Translations under genes and position numbers: made by a program
The notes under the pieces: model-generated
Database searches by the model: none
Told to the model about the DNA's origin: nothing
Seen by the model: the letters and a program-made list of their open reading frames with translations, nothing else
Assembly: GCA_018609665.1 (NCBI GenBank)
Contig: JAHENN010000011.1
Location: 1-12,703, forward strand
DNA length: 12,703 nucleotides
Direction: 5' to 3'
DNA from: Haloarculaceae archaeon
GTDB lineage: Archaea > Halobacteriota > Halobacteria > Halobacteriales > Haloarculaceae
In this document: positions 6,184 to 12,188 of the stretch, piece after piece
Position numbering within the stretch: position 1 is the stretch's first letter
Layout of the letters: the number at the start of each line of letters is the position of its first letter

Positions 6184-7563
6184 TTAGATGTCGAGGTCGG
6201 CCTCGTTGACCTCGAGGGCGGCCATCTCGGCGGCCTGAATCATCGGACCGCCGACGGACGCGAGGTTACCCGACGACGGCAGCAGGATGCCGAGTTCGAC
6301 CGTCCGACCGGGGTCGCTGCCCGGAATCTCGTCGGCCGAGGGGCCAGAGCCCTCGGGGTTGTCGCCCTGGAAGGACTGGGTCTCGACGACCGAGGTCGAC
6401 TCGCTGTCGATGCCGTCGAACTCCCAGATGTCGTAGGCGGCGTTGGCGGGGTCGCCGGCATCGTTGAAGTTGACGTCCGAGGAGGCGCCCTGGTAGTTGA
6501 CGTCCTCGCCGGCGGCGGCCATCTCGACGCCCTCGGGGAGGTTGTCGGGGGTGATCTCCGTCCCGGGCGGGTTGGCGACGTTGCGCATCTGGTCGCGGAC
6601 GGCCGTCCCGTCGTTCTCGCCGGCGGCGACGTTCGCCAGGATGAGGACGGCGGCCGAGTCGTACGACTGGGAGGTGAACACGCCGGGGGACTCGCCGTAC
6701 CGCTCCTCGTAGGCCGAGGTGAACGCCTCCTGTGCCGGACCGCCCGCGGCGGGCGCGGTGCCGGTGACGTTCGCCATCTCGTTGCCGACCTGGCCCGGCA
6801 GCGCGCCGTCGCGCAGGCCGTCCGGGATCAGGATCTCCTCGCTGCCGTCGCTGGCGGAGTAGTAGTCCCGGAAGAGCTGGACGCCGTCCTCCGGGTAGCC
6901 GACGACGAACAGCCCGTCGGGGTCGCCGCTGAGCGCCGTCTGGATGGTCGAGGAGTACGACGAGCCGCCCTGTGCGTAGGCGTTCTGGCTGAGCACCTCG
7001 CCGTCGAACTGGTTGACGAACTGGTCGTTGAGCTGCTGGCCGTAGTCGTTGTCGACGTACAGCGTCGACACCGACGAGGCACCGAGCCGCTCGGACATGA
7101 CCTGGGCGTCGACGGTACCCTGGAGGATGTCCGAGGGCGCCGTCCGGAAGATGTAGTCGTTATCCTCGAGGTTGGTCACCGAGATGGCGGTCGACGACGG
7201 CGAGCAGCCGACGACCTCGTTCGGCGCGAGGACGCCGTCGGAGACGGGGACGTTGACGCCGGAGGAGGCGGTCCCGCACACCATCGGAATGCCCTGGCCG
7301 ACGAGCCGCTGGGCGGCCTCGGTCCCGGCGTTCGAGCGGGTCTCGGTGTCCTCGACGGTCGCGTTGACCTCGAGACCGCTGGCGCCGCCGCCGTTGCCGT
7401 TGCCGCCGTCGGTGTCGGTTTCGCTGCCGCCGTCGCCGTTGCCGCCGTCGGTGTCGGTTTCGCCGCCGCCGTTGCCGTTGCCGGTACAGCCGGCGAGGCC
7501 GAACGATACGCCGGCGATTCCGATGCCCTTCAGCATGTCGCGCCGTCTCGCGTCACGTGACAT
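6184..7563 (-). CDS. ABC transporter substrate-binding Tat lipoprotein (type I / LivJ-like), apparently circularly permuted
   Basis: A 459-aa lipoprotein that should capture the ligand outside the cell for the LivHMGF importer encoded convergently next door. The signal is Tat-type (RRRD, residues 6-9) with lipobox LAGC and lipidated Cys26. A Gly/Asn/Thr/Asp linker (27-63) contains a 13-residue tandem repeat. The type I binding-protein domain follows but begins at what is normally strand 2 (GLEVNATVEDTETR, from residue 63), then runs through VCGTASSGVNVPVS, the SPSST ligand-loop region, FRTAPSD, LYVDNDYGQQL, GYPEDGVQLFRDYY and the usual C-terminal strands (AAYDIWEF, 375-382, to VVETQSF, 392-398). 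After a linker (401-419) comes RTVELGILLPSSGNLASVGG and a helix ending in EVNEADLDI (420-459), the usual first strand and helix of the fold. The start at 7563 is chosen from the Tat signal and TATA spacing; the frame is open 36 codons further. Ligand unknown. Confidence 0.93.
   Translation of the reverse strand: MSRDARRRDMLKGIGIAGVSFGLAGCTGNGNGGGETDTDGGNGDGGSETDTDGGNGNGGGASGLEVNATVEDTETRSNAGTEAAQRLVGQGIPMVCGTASSGVNVPVSDGVLAPNEVVGCSPSSTAISVTNLEDNDYIFRTAPSDILQGTVDAQVMSERLGASSVSTLYVDNDYGQQLNDQFVNQFDGEVLSQNAYAQGGSSYSSTIQTALSGDPDGLFVVGYPEDGVQLFRDYYSASDGSEEILIPDGLRDGALPGQVGNEMANVTGTAPAAGGPAQEAFTSAYEERYGESPGVFTSQSYDSAAVLILANVAAGENDGTAVRDQMRNVANPPGTEITPDNLPEGVEMAAAGEDVNYQGASSDVNFNDAGDPANAAYDIWEFDGIDSESTSVVETQSFQGDNPEGSGPSADEIPGSDPGRTVELGILLPSSGNLASVGGPMIQAAEMAALEVNEADLDI
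6187..6309 (-). other. C-terminal segment encoding the displaced first strand and helix of the binding-protein fold
   Basis: These 41 codons encode residues 419-459. The strand VELGILLP, the turn SSGNLASVGGP and the helix MIQAAEMAALEVNEA match the order and spacing of the opening beta-alpha unit in LivJ/LivK-type proteins (V-x-x-G-x-x-x-P-x-S-G-x-x-A-x-x-G, then a helix ending in VNEA). In ordinary members this unit lies just after the lipoprotein linker. Here nothing of it is present at the N-terminus. Confidence 0.75.
7384..7482 (-). repeat. 39-bp tandem repeat encoding the lipoprotein linker (about 2.5 copies)
   Basis: Two adjacent 39-bp units (7384-7422 and 7423-7461) differ at only two positions, and a third partial 21-bp copy follows (7462-7482). 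They encode ETDTDGGNG(D/N)GG(S/G) twice, a flexible acidic spacer between lipidated Cys26 and the folded domain. Whole-codon units mean copy-number change by slippage or recombination keeps the frame. Confidence 0.85.
7552..7561. promoter_or_regulatory. GTCACGTGAC palindrome overlapping the binding-protein start codon
   Basis: A perfect 10-bp palindrome covers the G of the start codon and codons 2-4, next to the transcription start predicted from the TATA box. It uses the same TCAC/GTGA half-sites as the palindrome in front of livH, in the opposite order. Whether it is an operator is speculative, since the bases also encode Ser-Arg-Asp. Confidence 0.22.
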
Positions 7564-7585
7564 ACCCAACGGCACCGTCCGATGG

Positions 7586-7594
7586 TATATAAAA
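7586..7594 (-). promoter_or_regulatory. TATA box of the binding-protein gene (leaderless transcript)
   Basis: TTTTATATA on the minus strand is a near-ideal archaeal TATA box. Its centre lies about 27 nt before the A of the ATG at 7563, the normal TATA-to-start distance, so the transcript should begin at or within a base or two of the start codon and be leaderless. It also supports choosing this ATG over the upstream in-frame one at 7671. Confidence 0.75.
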
Positions 7595-7690
7595 CCTAGC
7601 CAAGGGGCGACCGGCGGACCGGCCGACTTGTATAACGAACCCCCTATGGCCGGACAAAAGCGGATTTTCAAGAATATCGGGTCGCCGGCC

Positions 7691-8446
7691 TCAGATCGGC
7701 GGGTCGACGACGCCGGACGCCGGCGGCGGCAGCAGCACCTCGGCGTCGGGGTGGCGGTCGCGCCACTCGCCCCACGTCGCGACCGTCGAGGGGCGGATCG
7801 GGAGCCGCTCTTCGGCCTTCGGGCCGCAGATGCCCTGTGCGAGCATCTGCGACCAGTATGAGCCGGTCCGGTCGTCGTACATCACGAGGTTGCCGCTGTT
7901 GGCGACGCCCGCGTCGGTGTCGGAGAACACCCGGCCGTCCTCGGCGGCGGCGGCCGTCCAGACGCGGGGCGGGGTCCACAGCAGCCCCGAGGCGTCGAAC
8001 CGCGCCGGGGCGCCGTCGACCACCCGCTCGGCGACCATCCCGCTGCGGCAGATCGGACAGTACGTCACGAGCACCGGGCCGCCGAAGTCGTCGTTGACGA
8101 TCTCGTGGACGTTCAACAACGACAGCGGGTACGCGCGTGCGGCATCGCCGTCCGTCAGGCCGATGACGGTCGACGTCGCCTCGAGCGGCTGGTAGCCGTC
8201 CGGGTCGGCCGGCCACGCGTCGCCGGGGCCGAACGCCGGGTCGTCGATGGCCACGATACCCGACGGAGAGAGGTCCTCCTCGCAGATGGTCGGCGGGACG
8301 CCCTGCTCGGCGAAGGTCAGCGTCTCCACCTCTCCGTCGTCGCCGCCGTCGCTGTCGTCGGGCGCCTCCTTGCCGGCGTAGCCGGCGACGCAGCCGGCGG
8401 TCGCCGTCACTGCCCCGAGGGCGGCCACCACGTCTCGTCGGCGCAC
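7691..8446 (-). CDS. DUF3179 domain-containing Tat lipoprotein
   Basis: A 251-aa protein of the DUF3179 family, whose function is not established. The N-terminus MRRRDVVAALGAVTATAGC is a compact Tat signal with a lipobox ending at Cys19, so the protein should be anchored outside the membrane. Family landmarks are LNVHEIVND (111-119), YCPICRSG with Cys130 and Cys133 (129-136), NLVMYDDRTGSYWSQ (186-200) and TWGEWRDRHPDAEVL (224-238). The Cys-x-x-Cys pair might bind metal or be redox-active, but that is inference. The start codon is GTG, placed directly before the twin arginines; no better start exists. The gene lies between two other minus-strand genes, 71 nt after the small gene upstream and 127 nt before the binding-protein start. 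Downstream T-rich stretches (TTTT at 7656-7659, minus strand) may end transcription. Confidence 0.88.
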   Translation of the reverse strand: MRRRDVVAALGAVTATAGCVAGYAGKEAPDDSDGGDDGEVETLTFAEQGVPPTICEEDLSPSGIVAIDDPAFGPGDAWPADPDGYQPLEATSTVIGLTDGDAARAYPLSLLNVHEIVNDDFGGPVLVTYCPICRSGMVAERVVDGAPARFDASGLLWTPPRVWTAAAAEDGRVFSDTDAGVANSGNLVMYDDRTGSYWSQMLAQGICGPKAEERLPIRPSTVATWGEWRDRHPDAEVLLPPPASGVVDPPI

Positions 8447-8470
8447 GTCCGTTCCGTGGGACCGACCGAC

Positions 8471-8475
8471 AAAAA
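8471..8475 (-). terminator. T5 tract between the DUF5785-like and DUF3179 genes: terminator or poor TATA element
   Basis: On the minus strand GGGGAGGGG is followed by TTTTT, about 42 nt past the stop of the small upstream gene, which fits an oligo-T terminator. The tract is also centred about 27 nt before the GTG start of the DUF3179 gene, where a TATA box of a leaderless transcript would lie. The sequence alone does not decide which. Confidence 0.35.
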
Positions 8476-8517
8476 CCCCTCCCCGGTCGTGCGCGTCGCA
8501 GAATCAGACGGCGCCGG

Positions 8518-8820
8518 TCAGGCGTGCTGCTCGACGTCGACCTCCCACATGCCGTTCGCCCGCATCGCCTCGCCGACGGCGGCGTGAAAGTCGACGATGT
8601 CCTCGAACTCCTCGTCGTCGACGTGCTCGAAGATGTCGGCGACGCTGACGACCTCCTCGTGGTTGAGCCGGACGGGTTCGTCGCCGTGGGCCTCGAGGAA
8701 CTCCGCCGTCGACAGCGGGAAGTCCGCCTCCTCGTCGAGCTTCTTCGCCAGGATTGCCTGTCCGTACTTGCGCATCCCCTCGGAGCCGTCCTCGCCGTCG
8801 GGGTCGTGCGGCCACTCCAT
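8518..8820 (-). CDS. Small conserved haloarchaeal protein (DUF5785-like)
   Basis: A 100-aa acidic protein with no signal peptide or membrane segment, so cytoplasmic. The opening MEWPHDPDGEDGSEGMRKYG followed by AILAKKLDEEADFPL, the central PVRLNHEEVVSVADIFEHV and the C-terminal VGEAMRANGMWEV resemble, from memory, a small family found in most haloarchaea and labelled DUF5785; its role is unknown. The sequence is predicted largely helical with many acidic residues. The ATG at 8820 begins directly with the conserved M-x-W-P-H-D-P-D-G. The gene is divergent from the HTH regulator at 8941 across a 120-bp gap and is followed by a T5 tract. Confidence 0.75.
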   Translation of the reverse strand: MEWPHDPDGEDGSEGMRKYGQAILAKKLDEEADFPLSTAEFLEAHGDEPVRLNHEEVVSVADIFEHVDDEEFEDIVDFHAAVGEAMRANGMWEVDVEQHA

Positions 8821-8891
8821 GCCGGTCGTCGGGGAGCCGGCGACAAAGCGCTTGCGACCCCCGGGCGACGACCTTTGGAAGGTTTTGTCAG

Positions 8892-8901
8892 AATATTAAA
8901 T
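8892..8901 (+). promoter_or_regulatory. AT-rich promoter element between the small conserved gene and the HTH regulator
   Basis: AATATTAAAT is the only AT-rich block in the 120-bp divergent gap. On the plus strand it would set transcription start near 8923-8925, about 17 nt before the regulator ATG. Read on the minus strand (ATTTAATATT) it could also serve the small gene, with a leader of about 50 nt. Only its position and composition support this. Confidence 0.5.
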
Positions 8902-8940
8902 CCCCGTCATACCCCGGTATCGCACAGACCGTATCATACA

Positions 8941-9591
8941 ATGAAGTACCTGAAGCTCACCCTCTCGCCGACGGAGCGAGCCATTCATCCCATCGACCGG
9001 CTGCTCGCCGACCACAGCGGAATCACACGCGAGGCCCTGTTGCACGTCGACGCGCGGGCCGACGGGACGACGGTCCTGCTCTACAGGGTGACCGGCGACG
9101 GGGCGGGGTTCGACGACACGCTCGGAGAGCAGACGGAGGTGGTAGACCACGACGTGGTCGACCTCGCCGGCAACGGCTACCACGCCTTCGTCCAGGCGGA
9201 GGCCGTCGACGACGGGGGGATACTGCTGGAGATCGCCCGGGACAACGCGCTCATCGTCGACACGCCGCTGGAGTTCACCGACGAGGGGCTGCGGGCGACG
9301 CTCGTCGGCACCCACGAGAACCTGCGGACGGCGCTGGGGGCCGTCCCCGACAGCCTCGACTTCTCCGTCGACAACGCCGGCACGTACGTCCCCGGCGGCG
9401 AGGACCTGTTGTCGCCGCTGACGGACCGACAGCTCGAGGTGTTCGAGACCGCCGTCGAGGAGGGGTACTACGACGTCCCGCGGCAGGCGACGCACAAGGA
9501 CATCGCCGACAACCTCGGCTGTGCGCCGTCGACCGTCGACGAACACCTGCGGAAGGCCGAGTCCCGCGTCGTCACCAGCCTCATCCAGTAG
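8941..9591 (+). CDS. Bacterio-opsin activator-type HTH-10 transcriptional regulator
   Basis: A 216-aa DNA-binding regulator. The C-terminal LTDRQLEVFETAVEEGYYDV at 160-179, followed by THKDIADNLGCAPSTVDEHL (184-203) and RKAESRVVTSL, is the HTH-10 domain of the archaeal bacterio-opsin activator (Bat) group. The helix-turn-helix recognition helix is around 194-204. The N-terminal ~155 residues (MKYLKLTLSPTERAIHPIDR and on) match the ligand-sensing or interaction domain commonly attached to this HTH in haloarchaea, with no PAS or GAF motif that I can identify. The start at 8941 follows the AT-rich element by about 40 nt; the open frame extends upstream to 8524 only through GC-rich antisense sequence. 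Target genes are unknown. The 3' end lies in a 12-bp tandem duplication that carries three in-frame stops. Confidence 0.9.
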   Translation: MKYLKLTLSPTERAIHPIDRLLADHSGITREALLHVDARADGTTVLLYRVTGDGAGFDDTLGEQTEVVDHDVVDLAGNGYHAFVQAEAVDDGGILLEIARDNALIVDTPLEFTDEGLRATLVGTHENLRTALGAVPDSLDFSVDNAGTYVPGGEDLLSPLTDRQLEVFETAVEEGYYDVPRQATHKDIADNLGCAPSTVDEHLRKAESRVVTSLIQ

Positions 9592-9614
9592 GTCGTCCGG
9601 TAGGTCGTCCAGTA
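9591..9614 (+). repeat. 12-bp tandem duplication at the 3' end of the regulator gene
   Basis: GGTCGTCCGGTA and GGTCGTCCAGTA lie head to tail and differ at one position; the preceding TCATCCAGTA looks like a diverged earlier unit. In the regulator frame this yields TAG, TAG and TAA at 12-nt steps (9589, 9601, 9613). Confidence 0.75.
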
Positions 9615-9646
9615 AGCGTTTCGTGGCGCCGGCCTCACCGCCCGAC

Positions 9647-9931
9647 ATGGGCGAGTGCGTGCTCTGCCGCCGACACGGCCCCGACCTGCCGACCGAACGG
9701 CACCACCTCCGGCCGGAGCGCCGCGCCGAGAGCCCGGTCGTCGAGGTCTGCTCACCCTGTCACGACCAGCTGCACGCGCTGTTCACGAACGAGGAGCTCC
9801 GCGAGCGGTTCGACTCCGCCGCGGCGCTCCGGGGGGCCGACCGGATGGCGGAGTACCTCTCGTGGATTCGCACGACGAAGAAGACCGACATCAGCGTCGA
9901 CACCTCCGATCACGTCCGGGACCGCCGCTAG
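9647..9931 (+). CDS. Small HNH-like zinc-binding protein
   Basis: A 94-aa protein built around a Cys/His core: Cys4-x-x-Cys7, His19-His20-Leu, Cys35-x-x-Cys38-His39 and His43. This order (CVLC, HHLRPE, VCSPCHDQLH) matches small HNH nuclease-like modules with a structural zinc site, in which the first His of HHL is the general base. The middle Asn of the classic motif is not evident: the stretch before Cys35 reads ESPVVEV. Nuclease activity is therefore uncertain, and a DNA- or RNA-binding role is equally possible. The remainder is helical (FTNEELRERF, LRGADRMAEYLSWI). The ATG at 9647 is chosen because the protein begins directly with the first Cys pair; upstream frame overlaps the regulator in another frame. 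It lies 55 nt after the regulator and may be co-transcribed with it. Confidence 0.72.
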   Translation: MGECVLCRRHGPDLPTERHHLRPERRAESPVVEVCSPCHDQLHALFTNEELRERFDSAAALRGADRMAEYLSWIRTTKKTDISVDTSDHVRDRR

Positions 9932-10384
9932 TTACAGCTCGACGCCGCTGGGGATGAGACTCCGGCTCCGGAGCAGTTCGCCGTCGCCGTCGTAAACCAG
10001 GAGCGTCGACTTGTCGTACGTGATTAGTTCCTCGCCGTCGCGCTCGACGACGATGCGGTACCGCTCTTCGGCGTCGGCGGTCTGGCCGAACTCGCGGGCG
10101 GCCTCCACGAGGTCGAAGACGTCCGCTGAGGGGGCGTTGAGCTCCAGGAGATACTCTCCGGTGACGCGGTCGGCGACGGCGAGTACGCCGTCGGGGTCGT
10201 CCTCGCCGCCGTCGCCGCGGAGGCGGTAGCCGACGTCCACCTCGGAGTCGTCGAGCAGCGTTCCGCCCTTGGTCATTCGGGTCTCCAGCCGTCCGCCCGG
10301 CCCCTCGTAGCCGACGGTGGCGACCGGTCTGTCGTCCGACCCGCCGGCATCGTCGACCGTCAGAGTGAAATAATCACGCCGCAT
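9932..10384 (-). CDS. Conserved haloarchaeal protein (DUF5793-like)
   Basis: A 150-aa acidic cytoplasmic protein without signal peptide or membrane segment. The opening MRRDYFTLTVDD, the central GVLAVADRVTGEYLLELNA, the later RYRIVVERDGEELITYDKST and the ending LLRSRSLIPSGVEL resemble, from memory, a small haloarchaea-restricted family labelled DUF5793, of unknown function. The alternation of short strands suggests a compact beta-rich fold. The ATG at 10384 begins exactly at the conserved M-R-R-D-Y-F. The TAA stop immediately follows the TAG of the converging HNH-like gene with no base between. Upstream it diverges from the PilB-like gene across a 160-bp gap; no clear TATA box for this gene was found. 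Confidence 0.75.
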   Translation of the reverse strand: MRRDYFTLTVDDAGGSDDRPVATVGYEGPGGRLETRMTKGGTLLDDSEVDVGYRLRGDGGEDDPDGVLAVADRVTGEYLLELNAPSADVFDLVEAAREFGQTADAEERYRIVVERDGEELITYDKSTLLVYDGDGELLRSRSLIPSGVEL

Positions 10385-10496
10385 CCCTTGTCATCTGTCT
10401 TAGTGCGCCCGGCGTGATGAACGTAACGCCACCGTCAAGCCGACCGCCGTGGGCGCCCGGCGGTCGGGTCGAGGTTGCTCCGTCTCGCCGGCGGGA

Positions 10497-10504
10497 TTTA
10501 TACT
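10497..10504 (+). promoter_or_regulatory. TATA box of the pilus/secretion operon
   Basis: TTTATACT stands in an otherwise GC-rich gap, centred about 44 nt before the ATG at 10545. Start of transcription is expected near 10526-10528, giving a leader of about 18 nt. No Shine-Dalgarno is obvious in that leader. Confidence 0.6.
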
Positions 10505-10544
10505 GCCAGAGAACATAGACGGCTGAAACCCACCGGCTTCGCTC

Positions 10545-12188
10545 ATGGCACGAAATCAGGACGACGCGTCGGACGGCACCCTTTCGGGCGTTCGCGATCG
10601 GCTGACGCGGACCGCAGAGCTGCTCCGCGGGTCGAGCGTCCCGGACGAGCGCTACCGGCCGTCGGACCACGACCGGCTCGTCGACGACGTCGCGTTCGAG
10701 GACCGCGTCGTCGACCGGTACTGGCTGAACCCGCCGTTCGCCTACGCCGCCGTCACCTACGACGACCGGACGGACGAACACCGCTACCGCGTCGTCGAGC
10801 CGGAGCTGGACCGCTTCGAGACCGACCTGCTGGAGGCGCTGTACGACGACGTCCGGACCCCGCTCGTCTACGGCACCGACGACGCCGACGACGACCCCGA
10901 GACGGCGCTCAGACGGGAGCTACGGAGCCGGCTCGAGACGTACGGCGTCGACACCGACGCCGCCGGCTTCCACCGGCTCTACTACTACCTCCACCGGCGG
11001 TTCCGCGGCTTCGGGCGCATCGACCCGCTGATGCACGACCCCGACATCGAGGACATCTCCTGCGACGGCTACGACTACCCGCTGTACGCCTACCACGACG
11101 ACTACCAGGACATCGAGACGAACGTCGTCTTCGGCCGGGAGGAGCTGGACGACTACATCGTCCGGATGGCCCAGCAGGCGGGCCGGCACATCTCGGTCGG
11201 TAACCCCATCGTCGAGACGACGCTGGAGGACGGCTCCCGCGCGGAACTCGCCCTCGGCGAGGAGGTGACGCCGCACGGCTCGGCGTTCACCATCCGGAAG
11301 TACAGCGAGGAGCCGTTCACGCCGATCGACCTGCTGGAGTTCGGCACCTACTCGCTGGACCAGATGGCGTACCTGTGGATGGCCATCGAGCACAACCGGA
11401 ACATCATCTTCGCCGGCGGGACGGCCTCGGGCAAGACCACCTCGATGAACGCCATCTCGATGTTCATCCCGCCGGGGTCGAAGCTCATCACCATCGAGGA
11501 CACCCGCGAGCTGGCGCTGAACCACGACAACTGGCTGTCGTGCGTCACCCGCGAGCGGCTCAGCGAGGGCTCCAGCGTCTCGATGTACGACCTGCTGCGG
11601 TCGTCGCTGCGGCACCGCCCGGAGTACATCATCGTCGGCGAGGTGCGCGGCGAGGAGGCCATCACGCTGTTCCAGGCGATGAACACCGGCCACACGACGC
11701 TGTCGACGATGCACGCCGACTCGGTGCAGACGGTCATCAACCGACTGGAGAACGAGCCGATCAACGTGCCGCGGCCGATGGTCCAGTCGCTGGACGTCCT
11801 CTGCGTGCAGGCGCTGGCGCGGTTCGGCGGCGAGCGGGTCCGGCGGGCCGACGCAATCGCCGAGATCGAGGGCATCGACCAGCGGACCGGCGAACTCGAC
11901 TACACGAACGCCTACGAGTGGCGGTCGGCCGACGACGAGTTCCGGGAGGGTAACCAGAACCTGCTGGACGAGATCCGCGAGGAGCGCGGCTGGGCGCAGT
12001 CGGAGCTGCTGCGGGAGATGCAGCGGCGGCGGCGGTTCCTCCGGCACCTCTGGGAGGAGGGCGTCGACCAGTACCAGGAGTTCACCGCGATGGTGAACCG
12101 CTACTACGCCAGGCCCGGCGAGGTGATGGACCGGATCGGAGAGCTCGAGGGCGAAGGCGCCGGGCCCCGGCTCGACCAGGACGACTGA
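10545..12188 (+). CDS. Type II/IV secretion system ATPase, archaeal PilB-like
   Basis: A 547-aa hexameric motor ATPase of the secretion superfamily that powers assembly of type IV pilus-like filaments at the inner membrane face. The N-terminal ~150 residues are acidic and variable. The N2 domain includes FGRIDPLMHDPDIEDISCDG (156-175), and VGNPIVETTLEDGSRAEL (218-235) is a family hallmark. The catalytic domain has Walker A GGTASGKTT (291-299), Asp box ITIEDTREL (316-324), Walker B YIIVGEVRGEEA (361-372) and His box TGHTTLSTMHADS (381-393). A charged helical tail runs from about 470 to 547. The C-terminal Zn-binding CxxC pair of bacterial PilB is absent, as in archaeal members. The next gene overlaps by 1 nt and is PilC/TadC-like. 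The absence of arlH or other archaellum genes immediately upstream argues for a pilus rather than ArlI. Confidence 0.92.
   Translation: MARNQDDASDGTLSGVRDRLTRTAELLRGSSVPDERYRPSDHDRLVDDVAFEDRVVDRYWLNPPFAYAAVTYDDRTDEHRYRVVEPELDRFETDLLEALYDDVRTPLVYGTDDADDDPETALRRELRSRLETYGVDTDAAGFHRLYYYLHRRFRGFGRIDPLMHDPDIEDISCDGYDYPLYAYHDDYQDIETNVVFGREELDDYIVRMAQQAGRHISVGNPIVETTLEDGSRAELALGEEVTPHGSAFTIRKYSEEPFTPIDLLEFGTYSLDQMAYLWMAIEHNRNIIFAGGTASGKTTSMNAISMFIPPGSKLITIEDTRELALNHDNWLSCVTRERLSEGSSVSMYDLLRSSLRHRPEYIIVGEVRGEEAITLFQAMNTGHTTLSTMHADSVQTVINRLENEPINVPRPMVQSLDVLCVQALARFGGERVRRADAIAEIEGIDQRTGELDYTNAYEWRSADDEFREGNQNLLDEIREERGWAQSELLREMQRRRRFLRHLWEEGVDQYQEFTAMVNRYYARPGEVMDRIGELEGEGAGPRLDQDD

Noticed and set aside
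7564..7671. 36-codon N-terminal extension of the binding protein
   Set aside because: It would bury the Tat/lipobox signal and would place the start codon upstream of the TATA box.
7668..8846. 392-codon minus-strand open frame overlapping the DUF3179 and small conserved genes
   Set aside because: Arg-rich out-of-frame translation spanning two recognisable genes in other frames.
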